Source of the DNA: Planctomycetaceae bacterium
Lineage (GTDB): Bacteria > Planctomycetota > Planctomycetia > Planctomycetales > Planctomycetaceae
DNA length: 39,486 nucleotides
Direction: 5' to 3'
NCBI GenBank assembly: GCA_016795145.1
Contig: JAEUII010000248.1
Coordinates: forward strand, 1-39,486
The notes under the pieces are model-generated. The model was not told where the DNA came from. It did no database searches and saw nothing but the letters and a program-made list of their open reading frames with translations. Below are positions 25,388 to 34,063 of the stretch, piece after piece. Positions within the stretch are counted from its first letter, which is position 1. Every line of letters begins with the position of its first letter. A program made the position numbers and the translations under genes.

Positions 25388-27511
25388 ATGCCTGCCTCTT
25401 CGATGTTCCGTTTGTCACGATGCTGTTCGCTGCTGGCATTTGTATGCAGTCTACTGGGCGCATGGTTCTGCGGAGCGAACCGCGACTCTGTGGCCGCAGA
25501 GTTGTCTGGCGGAACTGCAGATGTCGTTGTTTATGGCGGAACTTCGGCCGGTGTGACTGCTGCGATCCAGGTGGCACGCATGGGACATTCGGTGATCCTG
25601 ATTGAGCCGACCAGGCACATCGGTGGACTCACGTCCGGCGGTCTGGGATTCACCGACAGCGGGGACAAGCGAGTCATCGGAGGCTTGTCTCGTGAATTCT
25701 ACCAGCGGGTACGAAAGCACTACGACGACGCGGCCGCATGGAGTCAGGAGAAGCCTTCGGAATATGCGCGATACCGGGCCAATGAAGATGCGATGTGGAC
25801 GTTCGAACCGAAAGTTGCCGAAGCGATTCTGAGGCAGATGCTGGCAGAAGCAAAAGTCACGCTCGTCGAACAGCAGCGATTGAATCGCGACTCCGGAGTC
25901 AAGCTGGATGGAACGCGGATCGTCTCCATCACCATGGAATCTGGTGTTGAATACAAAGGCCGGCAATTTGTCGACGCCACCTACGAAGGCGATCTGATGG
26001 CCGCTGCCGGAGTCAAGTTCACTGTCGGACGTGAAGCAAACTCCGTGTATGGTGAAACGCTGAATGGCAATCAGGTCAAAGCCAACATTCACAATCATCG
26101 ATTCGTGAAGAACGTGGATCCATGGAAAATTCCAGGAGACAAATCGAGCGGTCTGCTTCCGGGAATCGAATCAACCGGCCCGGGTGTGGAAGGAACGGGC
26201 GACCATCGTGTTCAGGCCTATTGTTTCCGTATGTGCATGTCGAACTCGCCAAAGAATCGCCGTCCGTTCCCGAAGCCCGAAGGTTACAACGAAGCCGACT
26301 ACGAACTGCTGCTGCGAAACTTCGAGGCCGGGGATCTGCGATTTCCGATGAAGCCGGACATGATGCCCAATCGCAAAACAGACACGAACAACAATTGCGC
26401 GGTCTCAACCGACTATCTTGGCGCGAACTATGACTACCCCAATGCCACTTATGAACAGCGTGACGCCATCATTCGCGAACATGCTCGCTATCAGAAAGGG
26501 CTGATGTGGACACTGGCCAATCATCCTCGAGTTCCTCAGAAGATTCGCGATGAAATGGTGGAGTGGGGACTGCCGCTGGATGAGTTTACGGACAACGACA
26601 ACTGGCCTCATCAGCTCTACATTCGTGAAGCACGCCGCATGGTCAGTGACTACGTCGTCACGGAACTCGACTGCCGCCGTGAACGCATCGTGCCCGATTC
26701 GGTTGGGCTCGGAAGCTACAACATGGATTCGCACAACGTTCGTCGATTCGTGACGGAAGAAGGGTTCGTTCAGAACGAAGGCGACGTTCAGGTTTCACCG
26801 GGAGGCGCTTACCTGATCAGCTATCGGTCCATCGTCCCGGCAAAAGGGCAGGCCTCCAATCTGACTGTTCCTGTTTGCCTTTCGTCATCGCACATCGCCT
26901 ATGGCTCGATCCGGATGGAGCCCGTTTTCATGATCCTTGGCCAAAGCGCAGCGACCGCGGCGGTTCTGGCGATGAATGGCAATATGGACCTGCAGGATGT
27001 TCCTTATGCGAAACTTCGTGAGCAGATGCTGAAGGACAATCAGGTTCTCGACCTGCCTCCGCAGACAACGGCCAAGCCCCTTGTGGCCAAAGACAAACTG
27101 CCGGGATTTGTGCTGGATAATTCCGATGCAAAAGTCATGGGAGTCTGGTCGCACAGCAGCTCTACTGGCAAGTACGTTGGGATCGACTACCTCCATGATG
27201 GTGATATGGAGAAAGGAACCAAGCAGGCTCTTTTCACTGCCACTGTGAAGGAAGCAGGAACCTACAGCATTCGAATGAGCTACTCCGCGAATCCCAATCG
27301 CGCGTCCAACGTCATGGTCCGCGCCAAGAGTTCCGGTGGCGAAGTTTCAAAGGAAGTGAATCAGCAAAAGGTACCGCCGATTGACGGCCTCTTCGTTGAG
27401 ATTGGCGAGATGACGCTGAAGGCGATGGATGAAGTGGAAGTCTCCATCGACACGGCAGGGACCAATGGCCATGTCATCATCGATGCCATCCAGATCCTTC
27501 CAAAACCGTAG
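25388..27511 (+). CDS. Secreted FAD-dependent oxidoreductase with golvesin-like C-terminal domain
   Basis: 707 aa. GAGGA lies nine bases before the ATG. A signal peptide of about 38 residues precedes a GR2-type FAD domain with the dinucleotide motif VVVYGGTSAGVTAA near residue 46, then EPTRHIGGLTSGGLG. The C-terminal 130 residues (VLDNSDAKVMGVW, YVGIDYLHDGD, GTYSIRMSYSANPNRASNV, HVIIDAIQ) match the golvesin C-terminal / xanthan-lyase-like beta-sandwich. Such proteins are common in planctomycetes and are thought to act on carbohydrates or to bind polysaccharide, but the reaction is not known. Part of the signal-peptide region coincides with a dispersed repeat (25457-25481). Confidence 0.9.
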   Translation: MPASSMFRLSRCCSLLAFVCSLLGAWFCGANRDSVAAELSGGTADVVVYGGTSAGVTAAIQVARMGHSVILIEPTRHIGGLTSGGLGFTDSGDKRVIGGLSREFYQRVRKHYDDAAAWSQEKPSEYARYRANEDAMWTFEPKVAEAILRQMLAEAKVTLVEQQRLNRDSGVKLDGTRIVSITMESGVEYKGRQFVDATYEGDLMAAAGVKFTVGREANSVYGETLNGNQVKANIHNHRFVKNVDPWKIPGDKSSGLLPGIESTGPGVEGTGDHRVQAYCFRMCMSNSPKNRRPFPKPEGYNEADYELLLRNFEAGDLRFPMKPDMMPNRKTDTNNNCAVSTDYLGANYDYPNATYEQRDAIIREHARYQKGLMWTLANHPRVPQKIRDEMVEWGLPLDEFTDNDNWPHQLYIREARRMVSDYVVTELDCRRERIVPDSVGLGSYNMDSHNVRRFVTEEGFVQNEGDVQVSPGGAYLISYRSIVPAKGQASNLTVPVCLSSSHIAYGSIRMEPVFMILGQSAATAAVLAMNGNMDLQDVPYAKLREQMLKDNQVLDLPPQTTAKPLVAKDKLPGFVLDNSDAKVMGVWSHSSSTGKYVGIDYLHDGDMEKGTKQALFTATVKEAGTYSIRMSYSANPNRASNVMVRAKSSGGEVSKEVNQQKVPPIDGLFVEIGEMTLKAMDEVEVSIDTAGTNGHVIIDAIQILPKP
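25457..25481 (+). repeat. Dispersed hairpin repeat inside the FAD oxidoreductase coding sequence
   Basis: Matches the intergenic hairpin at 581-605 over 24 bases with one inserted T, including the GCGGAGC centre and a GGTTC/GAACC stem. It encodes residues 24-32 (GAWFCGANR), near the end of the signal peptide. The frame is kept. Confidence 0.6.
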
Positions 27512-27528
27512 AGGGTCCTGCACTGGAA

Positions 27529-27550
27529 GTAGTGGATCTTGCTAAAGATC
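27529..27550. repeat. Dispersed palindrome with GATCTT/AAGATC stem, copy 2
   Basis: 21 of 22 bases match 6766-6787. The inner stem GATCTT/AAGATC with loop GCTA is kept. It lies 18 bases after the FAD oxidoreductase stop. No gene is seen in 27512-27740. Confidence 0.65.
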
Positions 27551-27620
27551 ACGATCCCCGGCACCTTGTGATAGTGCTCCGTCAGAACAACGAAGAGGGG
27601 TATGTCAACGAGGAGAGGTT

Positions 27621-27648
27621 CGTCATTCCCGCCTGCGCGGGAATGACG
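27621..27648. repeat. Dispersed palindrome with 12-bp stem CGTCATTCCCGC
   Basis: Perfect 12-bp inverted repeat with loop CTGC. This CGTCATTCCCGC core is a well-known dispersed repeat type found in many unrelated bacterial genomes. It lies between the convergent FAD oxidoreductase and nadE genes and has no T-tract. Confidence 0.8.
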
Positions 27649-27740
27649 GTTAAACCCAAATCGTTGATATGGCAAACCACTGGTAGGTCAACGCCCCGAG
27701 ATTCACGCTACAATTCACTCCGCGCATTCAGCGATAACCA

Positions 27741-29711
27741 TCACTCTTTCCCAAGATTGTTCAGTTCCATTCGGAAGCCCCCCGAGAGGATCGGGAAGCG
27801 GCACCAGGTTTTTGGGTCGAGGTTCTTGTCATCGACGTGGAATGATGGAGCATACCGTTCCCGCTTCCACTGGTTTCGCGACCACAACGTGAAGAAGCGA
27901 CGAATCCATTCTGAGAGTTGCGCGAACGAATATGGTGAGCCCTCTCGCTGCAGAGTTGTGAGCACTTCTGCAGGACTCAGCTTGTCTCGAATCGCCAGCC
28001 GTTCGATCTGATCCAGCAGAGGATACGGCATCAGGTCACCTTCGTCCGTCTGCTCATACTCCGCCGGACGAAGTTCCGCCGTTGGCTGCTGAACATTGAC
28101 GAAATGAAGTGCCGGAAACGGTCCGATGCCACAGGTGCCGGTTGCTTCCATGATCTTCAGCCACTCACGCAGGAAGGCTTTATCGATGCCTGCAATCGGG
28201 CTGAGTCCCCCGGAGGTATCTCCGTCCATCGTCGCATAGCCGACTGCCGCTTCAGAGCGATTGCTGGTTGAAAGAAGCAGGGCGTTCCGGATGTTTGTCA
28301 GCAGCCAGACAGAAGGCGATCGAGTCCTCGCCTGAATATTCTGGAGAGCGATATCGTCCGTCTTCCACGACAGTTCACGGCCAATCGCTTTTTCAATCGC
28401 GCCAGTGTAGAGCCGCACGATTTCGTCGACGCTGATTTCGTGGAAAGTGCCACCGACGCCGGTCGTTACCTGCTCGGCTGCATTGCGAGTCACTTCGCCG
28501 CTGTTTCGAGTCGACTGGTACACGCCCGAAAATAAACAGCGCACAAATTCGTCTGCCGAATGGGCTGTGTCGATCCCGGGAACATACGCCAGCATTCGAC
28601 GCAGTTCGTCATGTCCCAGGTCTTCAAGAGCACGCAGCACCATGGCTCGAATCAGCACCGCGCAGGCAGAAGAATCTGCACCGCCACTCATGCTGACCAC
28701 GAATCCGCATGATCTGCTCTTTCGCATGTAGTCAAACAGCCCCAGAGCGACGGCCAGAGTAAACTCCTCGTACTTCGTGGGGGATTCGATCAGTCGCGGC
28801 GGCTGAACGCGATCTGTGTTGTCGCGGAATCGGCCGCGAATCGGAATGATGCGGTCGAACACATCATCGGCCAGATGAGTCGACATCGAATGAATGCTGG
28901 CCCGTCGCGTGCGAGTCAGTTCGACATCCACGTCAGCGATCACAACATCGGTCGCATGAAATCGCAGACGAGGCCCGGAAGCGATCAGATCACCACCGGA
29001 CGCGATCAGACCACCGCCGTCATAGATCGCTCGTCCGGCTTCATTCCCCACCAGGTTCGCATACACATAACTGACGCCAAAACTACGCGAACCTTCGAGG
29101 ACGAATCGCTTGCGAATCTCATGCTTGCCAAATGCAAAATGGCTCGCGCTGGGATTGAGGATCACATCCACACCGCATTCCGCCATGCGATTTCCAGGGC
29201 GGCCGGCAACCCACGCGTCTTCACAGATCTCAAAGCCAAATCGAATGCCATCACATTCGAACATCAGGTCGCCAACCGGCCAGCTCTGTCCGTCGAAGTG
29301 ATACTCGGAAATCGTCTCCGCCGGCCACGCGCGGAACCAGCGAGGCTCATAGTGGAGACCATCGCCGGCGAGGTGCTGCTTCGCCACGAATCCTGCGATC
29401 TGTCCATGCGACATCACACACGCGACGTTGTAAACACCATTGGTCACAAACAGAGGCAGGCCAACAGAGACAATCATGCCGTCCGTTTCCGGGACGATGC
29501 GCTGAAGCATGTGCCACGACGTTCGCCAGACATGCGGAGCGAGAAACATGTCCTCACAGCCATAGCCGGTGATGCAAAGTTCGGGCAGGCAGAGAACGTG
29601 GACGCCTTTTTCCTTCGCCGTACGAATGGCGTCAATGATGCGGCCGGTATTGCCTTCCCAGTCAAGCGGCGTTTGATTCAGAATTCCTGCGCCCAGTCGA
29701 AGTCGCTTCAT
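27741..29711 (-). CDS. nadE: Glutamine-dependent NAD+ synthetase
   Basis: 656 aa, the two-domain glutamine-using form. The N-terminal nitrilase-type amidase has its triad Glu44 (LPELCITGYG), Lys111 (VAKQHLAG) and Cys163 (FEICEDAW), and supplies ammonia. The C-terminal ATP-pyrophosphatase has the P-loop SMSGGADSSA (about residue 340) and NIQARTRSP. It amidates deamido-NAD to NAD in the cytoplasm, the last step of de novo and salvage NAD synthesis. It starts 122 bases after the regulator stop on the same strand, so cotranscription is possible but not shown. It converges on the FAD oxidoreductase. Confidence 0.95.
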   Translation of the reverse strand: MKRLRLGAGILNQTPLDWEGNTGRIIDAIRTAKEKGVHVLCLPELCITGYGCEDMFLAPHVWRTSWHMLQRIVPETDGMIVSVGLPLFVTNGVYNVACVMSHGQIAGFVAKQHLAGDGLHYEPRWFRAWPAETISEYHFDGQSWPVGDLMFECDGIRFGFEICEDAWVAGRPGNRMAECGVDVILNPSASHFAFGKHEIRKRFVLEGSRSFGVSYVYANLVGNEAGRAIYDGGGLIASGGDLIASGPRLRFHATDVVIADVDVELTRTRRASIHSMSTHLADDVFDRIIPIRGRFRDNTDRVQPPRLIESPTKYEEFTLAVALGLFDYMRKSRSCGFVVSMSGGADSSACAVLIRAMVLRALEDLGHDELRRMLAYVPGIDTAHSADEFVRCLFSGVYQSTRNSGEVTRNAAEQVTTGVGGTFHEISVDEIVRLYTGAIEKAIGRELSWKTDDIALQNIQARTRSPSVWLLTNIRNALLLSTSNRSEAAVGYATMDGDTSGGLSPIAGIDKAFLREWLKIMEATGTCGIGPFPALHFVNVQQPTAELRPAEYEQTDEGDLMPYPLLDQIERLAIRDKLSPAEVLTTLQREGSPYSFAQLSEWIRRFFTLWSRNQWKRERYAPSFHVDDKNLDPKTWCRFPILSGGFRMELNNLGKE

Positions 29712-29832
29712 GGTGGCTTAGCCCCGTCTCCCATTCACTGCCAGTGATTCCACTGATGCAGCACGCGAGAAGTTCTGCCAGGCGACAACCGCACAGCGTC
29801 GACCAGTTTCGTCAAACACTCACAGCGACCGC

Positions 29833-31236
29833 TCAAACAGGCCGTTCTTCCCGAATGCCGTAGCGTTCCAGGAGACGGTACAGTTTGCGGCGATGAATGC
29901 CAAGCACTCGGGCGGTTCGAGCCTTATTCCCGTTCTGCTGCTTGAGGATTTCTACAATATGGGCACGCTCCAGGTCCTCAAGGCGAGTCGTTGGACCGGA
30001 CGGAATCGCTGAGCTGCCTGACGATGCGTTTGAGCCTGCCGAGCTTCCGTGCGATCCGTGCCCTGTTCCATGATCAGCAGGGTCGGCAATTTCGGAAGGA
30101 AGGTCATCAATCGTAATGTGGTGATCGTTCGCAAGGATCTGAGCCCGGTCGATCGCGTTCTTCAGCTGACGCACGTTGCCGGGCCAGTGGTACGTTTCGA
30201 TCGCTCTCTGAGCTTCCTCGGAGATCGTCCAGTCTTTGCCAAGAAAGGCACGCGTCAGCATCGCTACGTCACCTTCACGCTTTCTCAGCGGCGGAAGTTC
30301 CAGCGACATCACGTTGATGCGGTAGAAAAGGTCTTCACGGAATCGACCAGCAGCCACTTCATCGGACAGATTTCGATTCGTCGCCGCGATCAGACGCACG
30401 TCCACTTTTCGTTCGCGATGTGAACCGACTCGCCGGATCGAACCATCCTCAAGAGCCCGCAGCAGCTTGGGTTGCAGTGCCCCAGGCAGTTCACCAATTT
30501 CGTCGATGAAGAGAGTTCCGCCGTCGGCAACTTCAAACAGTCCAGCCCGATCCTCATTCGCTCCCGTAAACGCCCCCTTGCGATGACCGAACAGTTCGCT
30601 TTCAACCAGTTGCTCCGGCAAAGCCGCGCAGTTGATGGTGACGAACGGCTTGTTGGCTCGATGACTTCGCTGCTGCAATGCCCGAGCAACAAGCTCTTTA
30701 CCGGTCCCGCTCTCGCCCTGAATCAGAACAGGCTTGTCTGTCGGAGCAACTCGATCAATCAGCCGGAACACATCGCGCATGCGCTGAGAGTCGCCAATAA
30801 TCCTGACCGCTGGCTGCGATCGTTCGATGATCGCCTTGAGCTGACGATTCTCCCGTTGAAGGCGACTGCGATCCCACGCCATCAGGCATCGCTGCTCCAG
30901 TTCATCCATCGGGAACGGCTTCGTGAGATAGTCACACGCTCCAAGTTTCATCGCGTTGACCGCGCTCTCGATCGTGCCCTGACCGGTCAGGATGATGACT
31001 TCCGTCTCGATCTGAGAATTCTTCATTCGATCCAGCAACTCAAGACCTGTCAGTCCCGGCATGTTCATATCGACGATCGCAACGTCGAAGTACTTCCGGT
31101 CACAGATCTCCAGCGCTTCATGTCCATTGGCAGCAGCGGCGACCACATGTCCCTTGCGAGTCATCCAGCGAGCACAGGTTTCTCGAAAATCCGGATCGTC
31201 CTCAACGATCAGCAGATTCATCACATTGGAGGACAT
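29833..31236 (-). CDS. NtrC-family sigma-54-dependent response regulator
   Basis: 467 aa from the ATG at 31236 (GGAG six bases upstream). A receiver domain has phospho-acceptor Asp56 ([10 protein letters not shown]) and Lys106 (LTKPF). The AAA+ domain has Walker A GESGTGKE, the sigma-54 contact motif GAFTGA, and Walker [13 protein letters not shown] Ser/Gly-rich linker (about 30 residues) leads to a Fis-type HTH ([23 protein letters not shown]). It should activate sigma-54 promoters when phosphorylated, most likely by the kinase encoded directly upstream (31393-32823). Target genes are unknown. A dyad sits about 70-100 bases upstream. Confidence 0.94.
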   Translation of the reverse strand: MSSNVMNLLIVEDDPDFRETCARWMTRKGHVVAAAANGHEALEICDRKYFDVAIVDMNMPGLTGLELLDRMKNSQIETEVIILTGQGTIESAVNAMKLGACDYLTKPFPMDELEQRCLMAWDRSRLQRENRQLKAIIERSQPAVRIIGDSQRMRDVFRLIDRVAPTDKPVLIQGESGTGKELVARALQQRSHRANKPFVTINCAALPEQLVESELFGHRKGAFTGANEDRAGLFEVADGGTLFIDEIGELPGALQPKLLRALEDGSIRRVGSHRERKVDVRLIAATNRNLSDEVAAGRFREDLFYRINVMSLELPPLRKREGDVAMLTRAFLGKDWTISEEAQRAIETYHWPGNVRQLKNAIDRAQILANDHHITIDDLPSEIADPADHGTGHGSHGSSAGSNASSGSSAIPSGPTTRLEDLERAHIVEILKQQNGNKARTARVLGIHRRKLYRLLERYGIREERPV

Positions 31237-31303
31237 AGCATTCTCCGCTTTCACGGGCGTGGAGTGGGATCAGGGAATCGCGCAGGCCCGGCGCCGCAAT
31301 GTG

Positions 31304-31336
31304 TGCACATTCGCACATTTCTGTGCGAACGGTGCA
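31304..31336. promoter_or_regulatory. Nested dyad upstream of the NtrC-type regulator
   Basis: A perfect 8-bp inverted repeat, TTCGCACA (31310-31317) and TGTGCGAA (31322-31329), is framed by TGCAC (31304-31308) and GTGCA (31332-31336). The TGCAC...GTGCA frame and the inner ATTCGCAC / CGGTGCA ends recur upstream of the kinase. The outer arms resemble NtrC enhancer half-sites (TGCAC), so it may be an autoregulatory site. Confidence 0.5.
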
Positions 31337-31392
31337 GTGTCGAGACGCGCGAAACGGCTCATTTTCCTCGAAAAGGCCGTCAGTCCCATGTG

Positions 31393-32823
31393 TTAGCGAA
31401 AGGCATTCCGATTCTGTGGCCGGCAGGGAAACAGCAAAGAAATCTCTGCCCCGCCAGCAGGCCCCGCTCCTGCAGAAATGACGCCGCCGAGCGCCGTCAT
31501 GATGCGATGAACGATCGCCATTCCCAGGCCGGTTCCTTTCTGCTTGGTCGTGAAGAATGGTTCGAAGATCTTTCGAAGGACGTCAGGCTTCATTCCGGGA
31601 CCATCATCGGACACGAGCACTCGAATTGCCGGCTGGCCGTTCAGAGTATCCGCCATGCAGCGAATCGTGACGGTCCCCGCATCTCCGCACGCGTGGATGG
31701 CATTTTCAAAAACATTGCGGAAGACCTGCTCCATGCGATGCACGTCGGTCTCGCAGCGAAGAGGTTCTCTGGATCCCGGTTCGACCAGCTGGATCCGTTT
31801 GTCTTTGCGGGATGTGGTCAGGTTATCCCATTCCTTCTGCCAGATCGCGCTGAGTTCACATTCCCGGTATTCCAGGTGAATGGGTGCCGCGTAGCTTCGC
31901 ACCTCTTCATACAGTCGATGAAGATCCTGAAGAGCCGTTCGAGTCCGGCGCGCGAGGTCCAGTTGTTCGGGACGATCCTGCAGATCAAGAGCCAGCATGT
32001 CCAGACACGCCTGTGCTCGCTGCAGAGCATTTCGGCTTTCATGAGCGAGGCCAGTCACCATTTGCCCAATCGCTGCCAGGCGTTCCGACTGCAGAAGCTG
32101 TCGCTGCACCTGCTCCAGATCCGTGAGGTCTCTGACGATGCCGGTAAAGAATCGAGTCTTCCGGACGCTGAATTCACTGATTGCGAGGTGAACCGGAAAC
32201 TCTGCGCCACCTTTCTTCATGGCGGTGATCTGTCGACCGATGCCAATGATCGTGGCGTTGCCGGTTTCAACATACCGCTGCAGATAACTGTCGTGCTGTG
32301 ATGCAAATGGTTCGGGCATCAGCATCGAGATATTTCGGCCAAGCAGTTCCTCTTCGACGTATCCAAACATCCGCTCGGTCGCGGGGTTCACTGAGGTAAT
32401 CGTGCCCTCAACATTGATCGTGATGATCGAGTCGACAGCGGTGTTCAACACGGCACGGCATCGAGCCACTTCGTCCGGGCCGGACATGACAGCGCGGAAT
32501 CCGGAACAAACAGCGACGAGATACATTCCTTCATCGTGCCCCTGATGAAGAGGCATCGCGTGAAGCAACATCCGCACAGGCTCGTAACCTTCTTTCAGCG
32601 GAACCAGCACGTCCGCCTGAATCGCGAATCCGCTGTCGACCATCTCTGACCAGCGTTCGACCAGCGGGCGGCATCCGAGGTCCACAACAGCATCCAGCAA
32701 TCGCTGCCCCTTGGCCAGAAGCGGGCTAATGCCCTCCATCGTTGCAACGGATTCGATTCCCGAATCTGCAGTGCAGACGAACGCCAGGAGACGGGGAACA
32801 TCCGGGGAAAGTTCTTCAGCCAT
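31393..32823 (-). CDS. Histidine kinase with FixL-like (putative heme) PAS domain
   Basis: 476 aa from the ATG at 32823; the longer frame (to 33021) runs through a terminator and is rejected. The N-terminal 120 residues are of unknown type. The PAS domain (about 122-235) is FixL-like: SMLMPEPFASQHDSYLQRY carries His177 and IIGIGRQIT carries Arg197. In Bradyrhizobium FixL the heme ligand His200 and distal Arg220 have the same 20-residue spacing. DHp has His261 (GLAHESRNALQRA); the ATPase domain has N, D and G boxes (ENAIHAC, DDGPGM, GTGLGMAI). No transmembrane segment is visible, so it is a cytoplasmic sensor. A terminator separates it from the coiled-coil operon. Paired with the NtrC-type regulator downstream. 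Confidence 0.9.
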   Translation of the reverse strand: MAEELSPDVPRLLAFVCTADSGIESVATMEGISPLLAKGQRLLDAVVDLGCRPLVERWSEMVDSGFAIQADVLVPLKEGYEPVRMLLHAMPLHQGHDEGMYLVAVCSGFRAVMSGPDEVARCRAVLNTAVDSIITINVEGTITSVNPATERMFGYVEEELLGRNISMLMPEPFASQHDSYLQRYVETGNATIIGIGRQITAMKKGGAEFPVHLAISEFSVRKTRFFTGIVRDLTDLEQVQRQLLQSERLAAIGQMVTGLAHESRNALQRAQACLDMLALDLQDRPEQLDLARRTRTALQDLHRLYEEVRSYAAPIHLEYRECELSAIWQKEWDNLTTSRKDKRIQLVEPGSREPLRCETDVHRMEQVFRNVFENAIHACGDAGTVTIRCMADTLNGQPAIRVLVSDDGPGMKPDVLRKIFEPFFTTKQKGTGLGMAIVHRIMTALGGVISAGAGPAGGAEISLLFPCRPQNRNAFR

Positions 32824-32850
32824 GAGTGTGCTCAGTCGGTCCGTTTGTCC

Positions 32851-32869
32851 TGCACATGCGCACGGTGCA
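32851..32869. promoter_or_regulatory. Dyad upstream of the kinase, related to the regulator site
   Basis: TGCAC (32851-32855) and GTGCA (32865-32869) flank a 9-base spacer. Compared with 31304-31336 it reads as the same site with 14 inner bases missing: both start TGCACAT[TG]CGCAC and end CGGTGCA. It lies 28-46 bases upstream of the kinase start. Confidence 0.45.
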
Positions 32870-32969
32870 CACGTGTCAGGTGGGGACAAAAGGCCCAAAA
32901 CCGGGAGTCTACGGACAGATCCAGGTCCAGGGACTGTTAGTGCAAACGCTGAACCGGAGCACAGGCCGG

Positions 32970-33005
32970 GAAAAAAGAAAAGGCGAGCCATTGGAAGGCT
33001 CGCCT
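32970..33005 (-). terminator. Terminator of the coiled-coil operon
   Basis: On the minus strand the perfect 9-bp stem AGGCGAGCC/GGCTCGCCT (7-base loop) is followed by TTTTCTTTTTTCCC. It lies 32 bases after the last small gene and before the kinase, so it isolates the operon. Confidence 0.88.
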
Positions 33006-33036
33006 GCATCTTTGCGAACAACGATCCAAAGCGGTA

Positions 33037-33162
33037 TCAGCCACCGCTCCAGCCGTAATTGTTCAGAGTCATAATCCAGAACGTGATACCCACGATCAGA
33101 GCACCGAGGGACACGAACATCAGACTGTCGTAAATCGTCGGATCAGAGTTTTGTTGTGACAT
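33037..33162 (-). CDS. 41-aa single-TM small protein, last gene of the coiled-coil operon
   Basis: The ATG at 33162 has GAGGGG close upstream and overlaps the 3' end of the preceding gene (stop at 33143) by 20 bases in another frame. The product has a polar N-terminus (MSQQNSDPTIYDS), one hydrophobic segment (LMFVSLGALIVGITFWIM) and a short polar tail ending NNYGWSGG. It lies directly before the operon terminator. The overlap, SD and TM profile all support a real membrane protein. I do not recognise the family. Confidence 0.7.
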   Translation of the reverse strand: MSQQNSDPTIYDSLMFVSLGALIVGITFWIMTLNNYGWSGG

Positions 33163-33994
33163 GGTCCCCTCGTTCAATACTGCCGTTGCGAGTTTCTTCG
33201 AGAACGCGTCCTACCGCTTTGTCCGGCATGACGTCGGTGATTTCAATGTCGCAGATGTACTTGTTGTCGCGGTAAACGATCAGTCGCATCTTTTCGACGA
33301 TGTTGTCGTCCTGGCCGATTGAGATTTCAACAAGTTCCTGTGAGCGTGAAGCGTTCTTCTGCGACTTCAGCACTTCGCCATTGACCTTTTCAATCGCGGC
33401 AGGAACCGGACCGACGTAGATCTCATTCGGGTCGAAGCCCTTAGCACGAATCATGTCACGAAGGCGAGTAACTTCCTTCAGCAGAACCTGTTCGCGGTCG
33501 ACCGATTCGTCAATCTTGCCCTGACGATCAAGGTTCTGGTCTTCCAGTGAGCGGCGTTGAGCGATGCCGTCATTCAACTGGTCACGGAGACGCTTGATTT
33601 CTGCACGGGACAGATTGGTTTCTGTGATGCGAGCCTTCGCTTCGTCCTGGGCGACAAGCAGGTCCGCCTGGAACTTGTCACGCTGCTGTTCCGCATTCGC
33701 GAGACTTGTCTGAGCCTGCTTGAGGTCGATCTGGAGCTGCCCAACCTGAGCTTCTGCCAGTTCTGCACGCTCCTGCTGCTTCTTAATGTCAGCAACAGCT
33801 TTCGCAGCTTCTTCAGTGCGGGCATTCTGGGTGTCGGTCAGGCTGCGGCTGAACTGATCAGCGCTCTTCTTGTACTCCTCTGCCTTCGCACGCCAGCCAT
33901 TCTGGAATGTGTAGACGGCACCAGCGAAGCACATGAAGCAGAGGCTGAAAACCAGCTGCAGGACGATGAGTGTTTTTGTCACTACGTTGTTCAT
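33143..33994 (-). CDS. Membrane-anchored coiled-coil protein with C-terminal beta-barrel-like domain
   Basis: 283 aa. GGAG lies seven bases before the ATG. A single TM segment (about residues 8-30, VLQLVFSLCFMCFAGAVYTF) is followed by a long heptad-rich coiled coil (about 36-190) rich in Gln, Ala, Glu and Lys. The last 80 residues (GEVLKS, VEISIGQDDNI, MRLIVYRDNKYICDIEI, GSIERGDHV) look like the small beta-barrel seen at the end of FlgT-like and related planctomycete envelope proteins. The body is probably outside the cytoplasmic membrane. It shares TM-plus-coiled-coil layout with the gene before it. The function is unknown. Confidence 0.82.
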   Translation of the reverse strand: MNNVVTKTLIVLQLVFSLCFMCFAGAVYTFQNGWRAKAEEYKKSADQFSRSLTDTQNARTEEAAKAVADIKKQQERAELAEAQVGQLQIDLKQAQTSLANAEQQRDKFQADLLVAQDEAKARITETNLSRAEIKRLRDQLNDGIAQRRSLEDQNLDRQGKIDESVDREQVLLKEVTRLRDMIRAKGFDPNEIYVGPVPAAIEKVNGEVLKSQKNASRSQELVEISIGQDDNIVEKMRLIVYRDNKYICDIEITDVMPDKAVGRVLEETRNGSIERGDHVTTKL

Positions 33995-34063
33995 GGAGGT
34001 GCTCCGATCACACCTTTCTTCAGTCAGTGGAGTATTTTGACTTCAAGTTACTCAACGGACAGA

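Noticed and set aside
27361..27675. Minus-strand frame containing HSRAGGND
   Set aside because: That peptide is the usual translation of the CGTCATTCCCGC repeat and it overlaps the FAD oxidoreductase end.
28875..29747. 290-codon plus-strand frame
   Set aside because: Antisense to nadE, whose catalytic motifs are intact.
30472..32301. 609-codon plus-strand open frame
   Set aside because: It lies antisense to the regulator and kinase genes, whose domains are unmistakable; it has no recognisable motif and is a codon-bias shadow.
32824..33021. N-terminal extension of the kinase
   Set aside because: It would be translated from the operon terminator region; the ATG at 32823 fits the domain start better.
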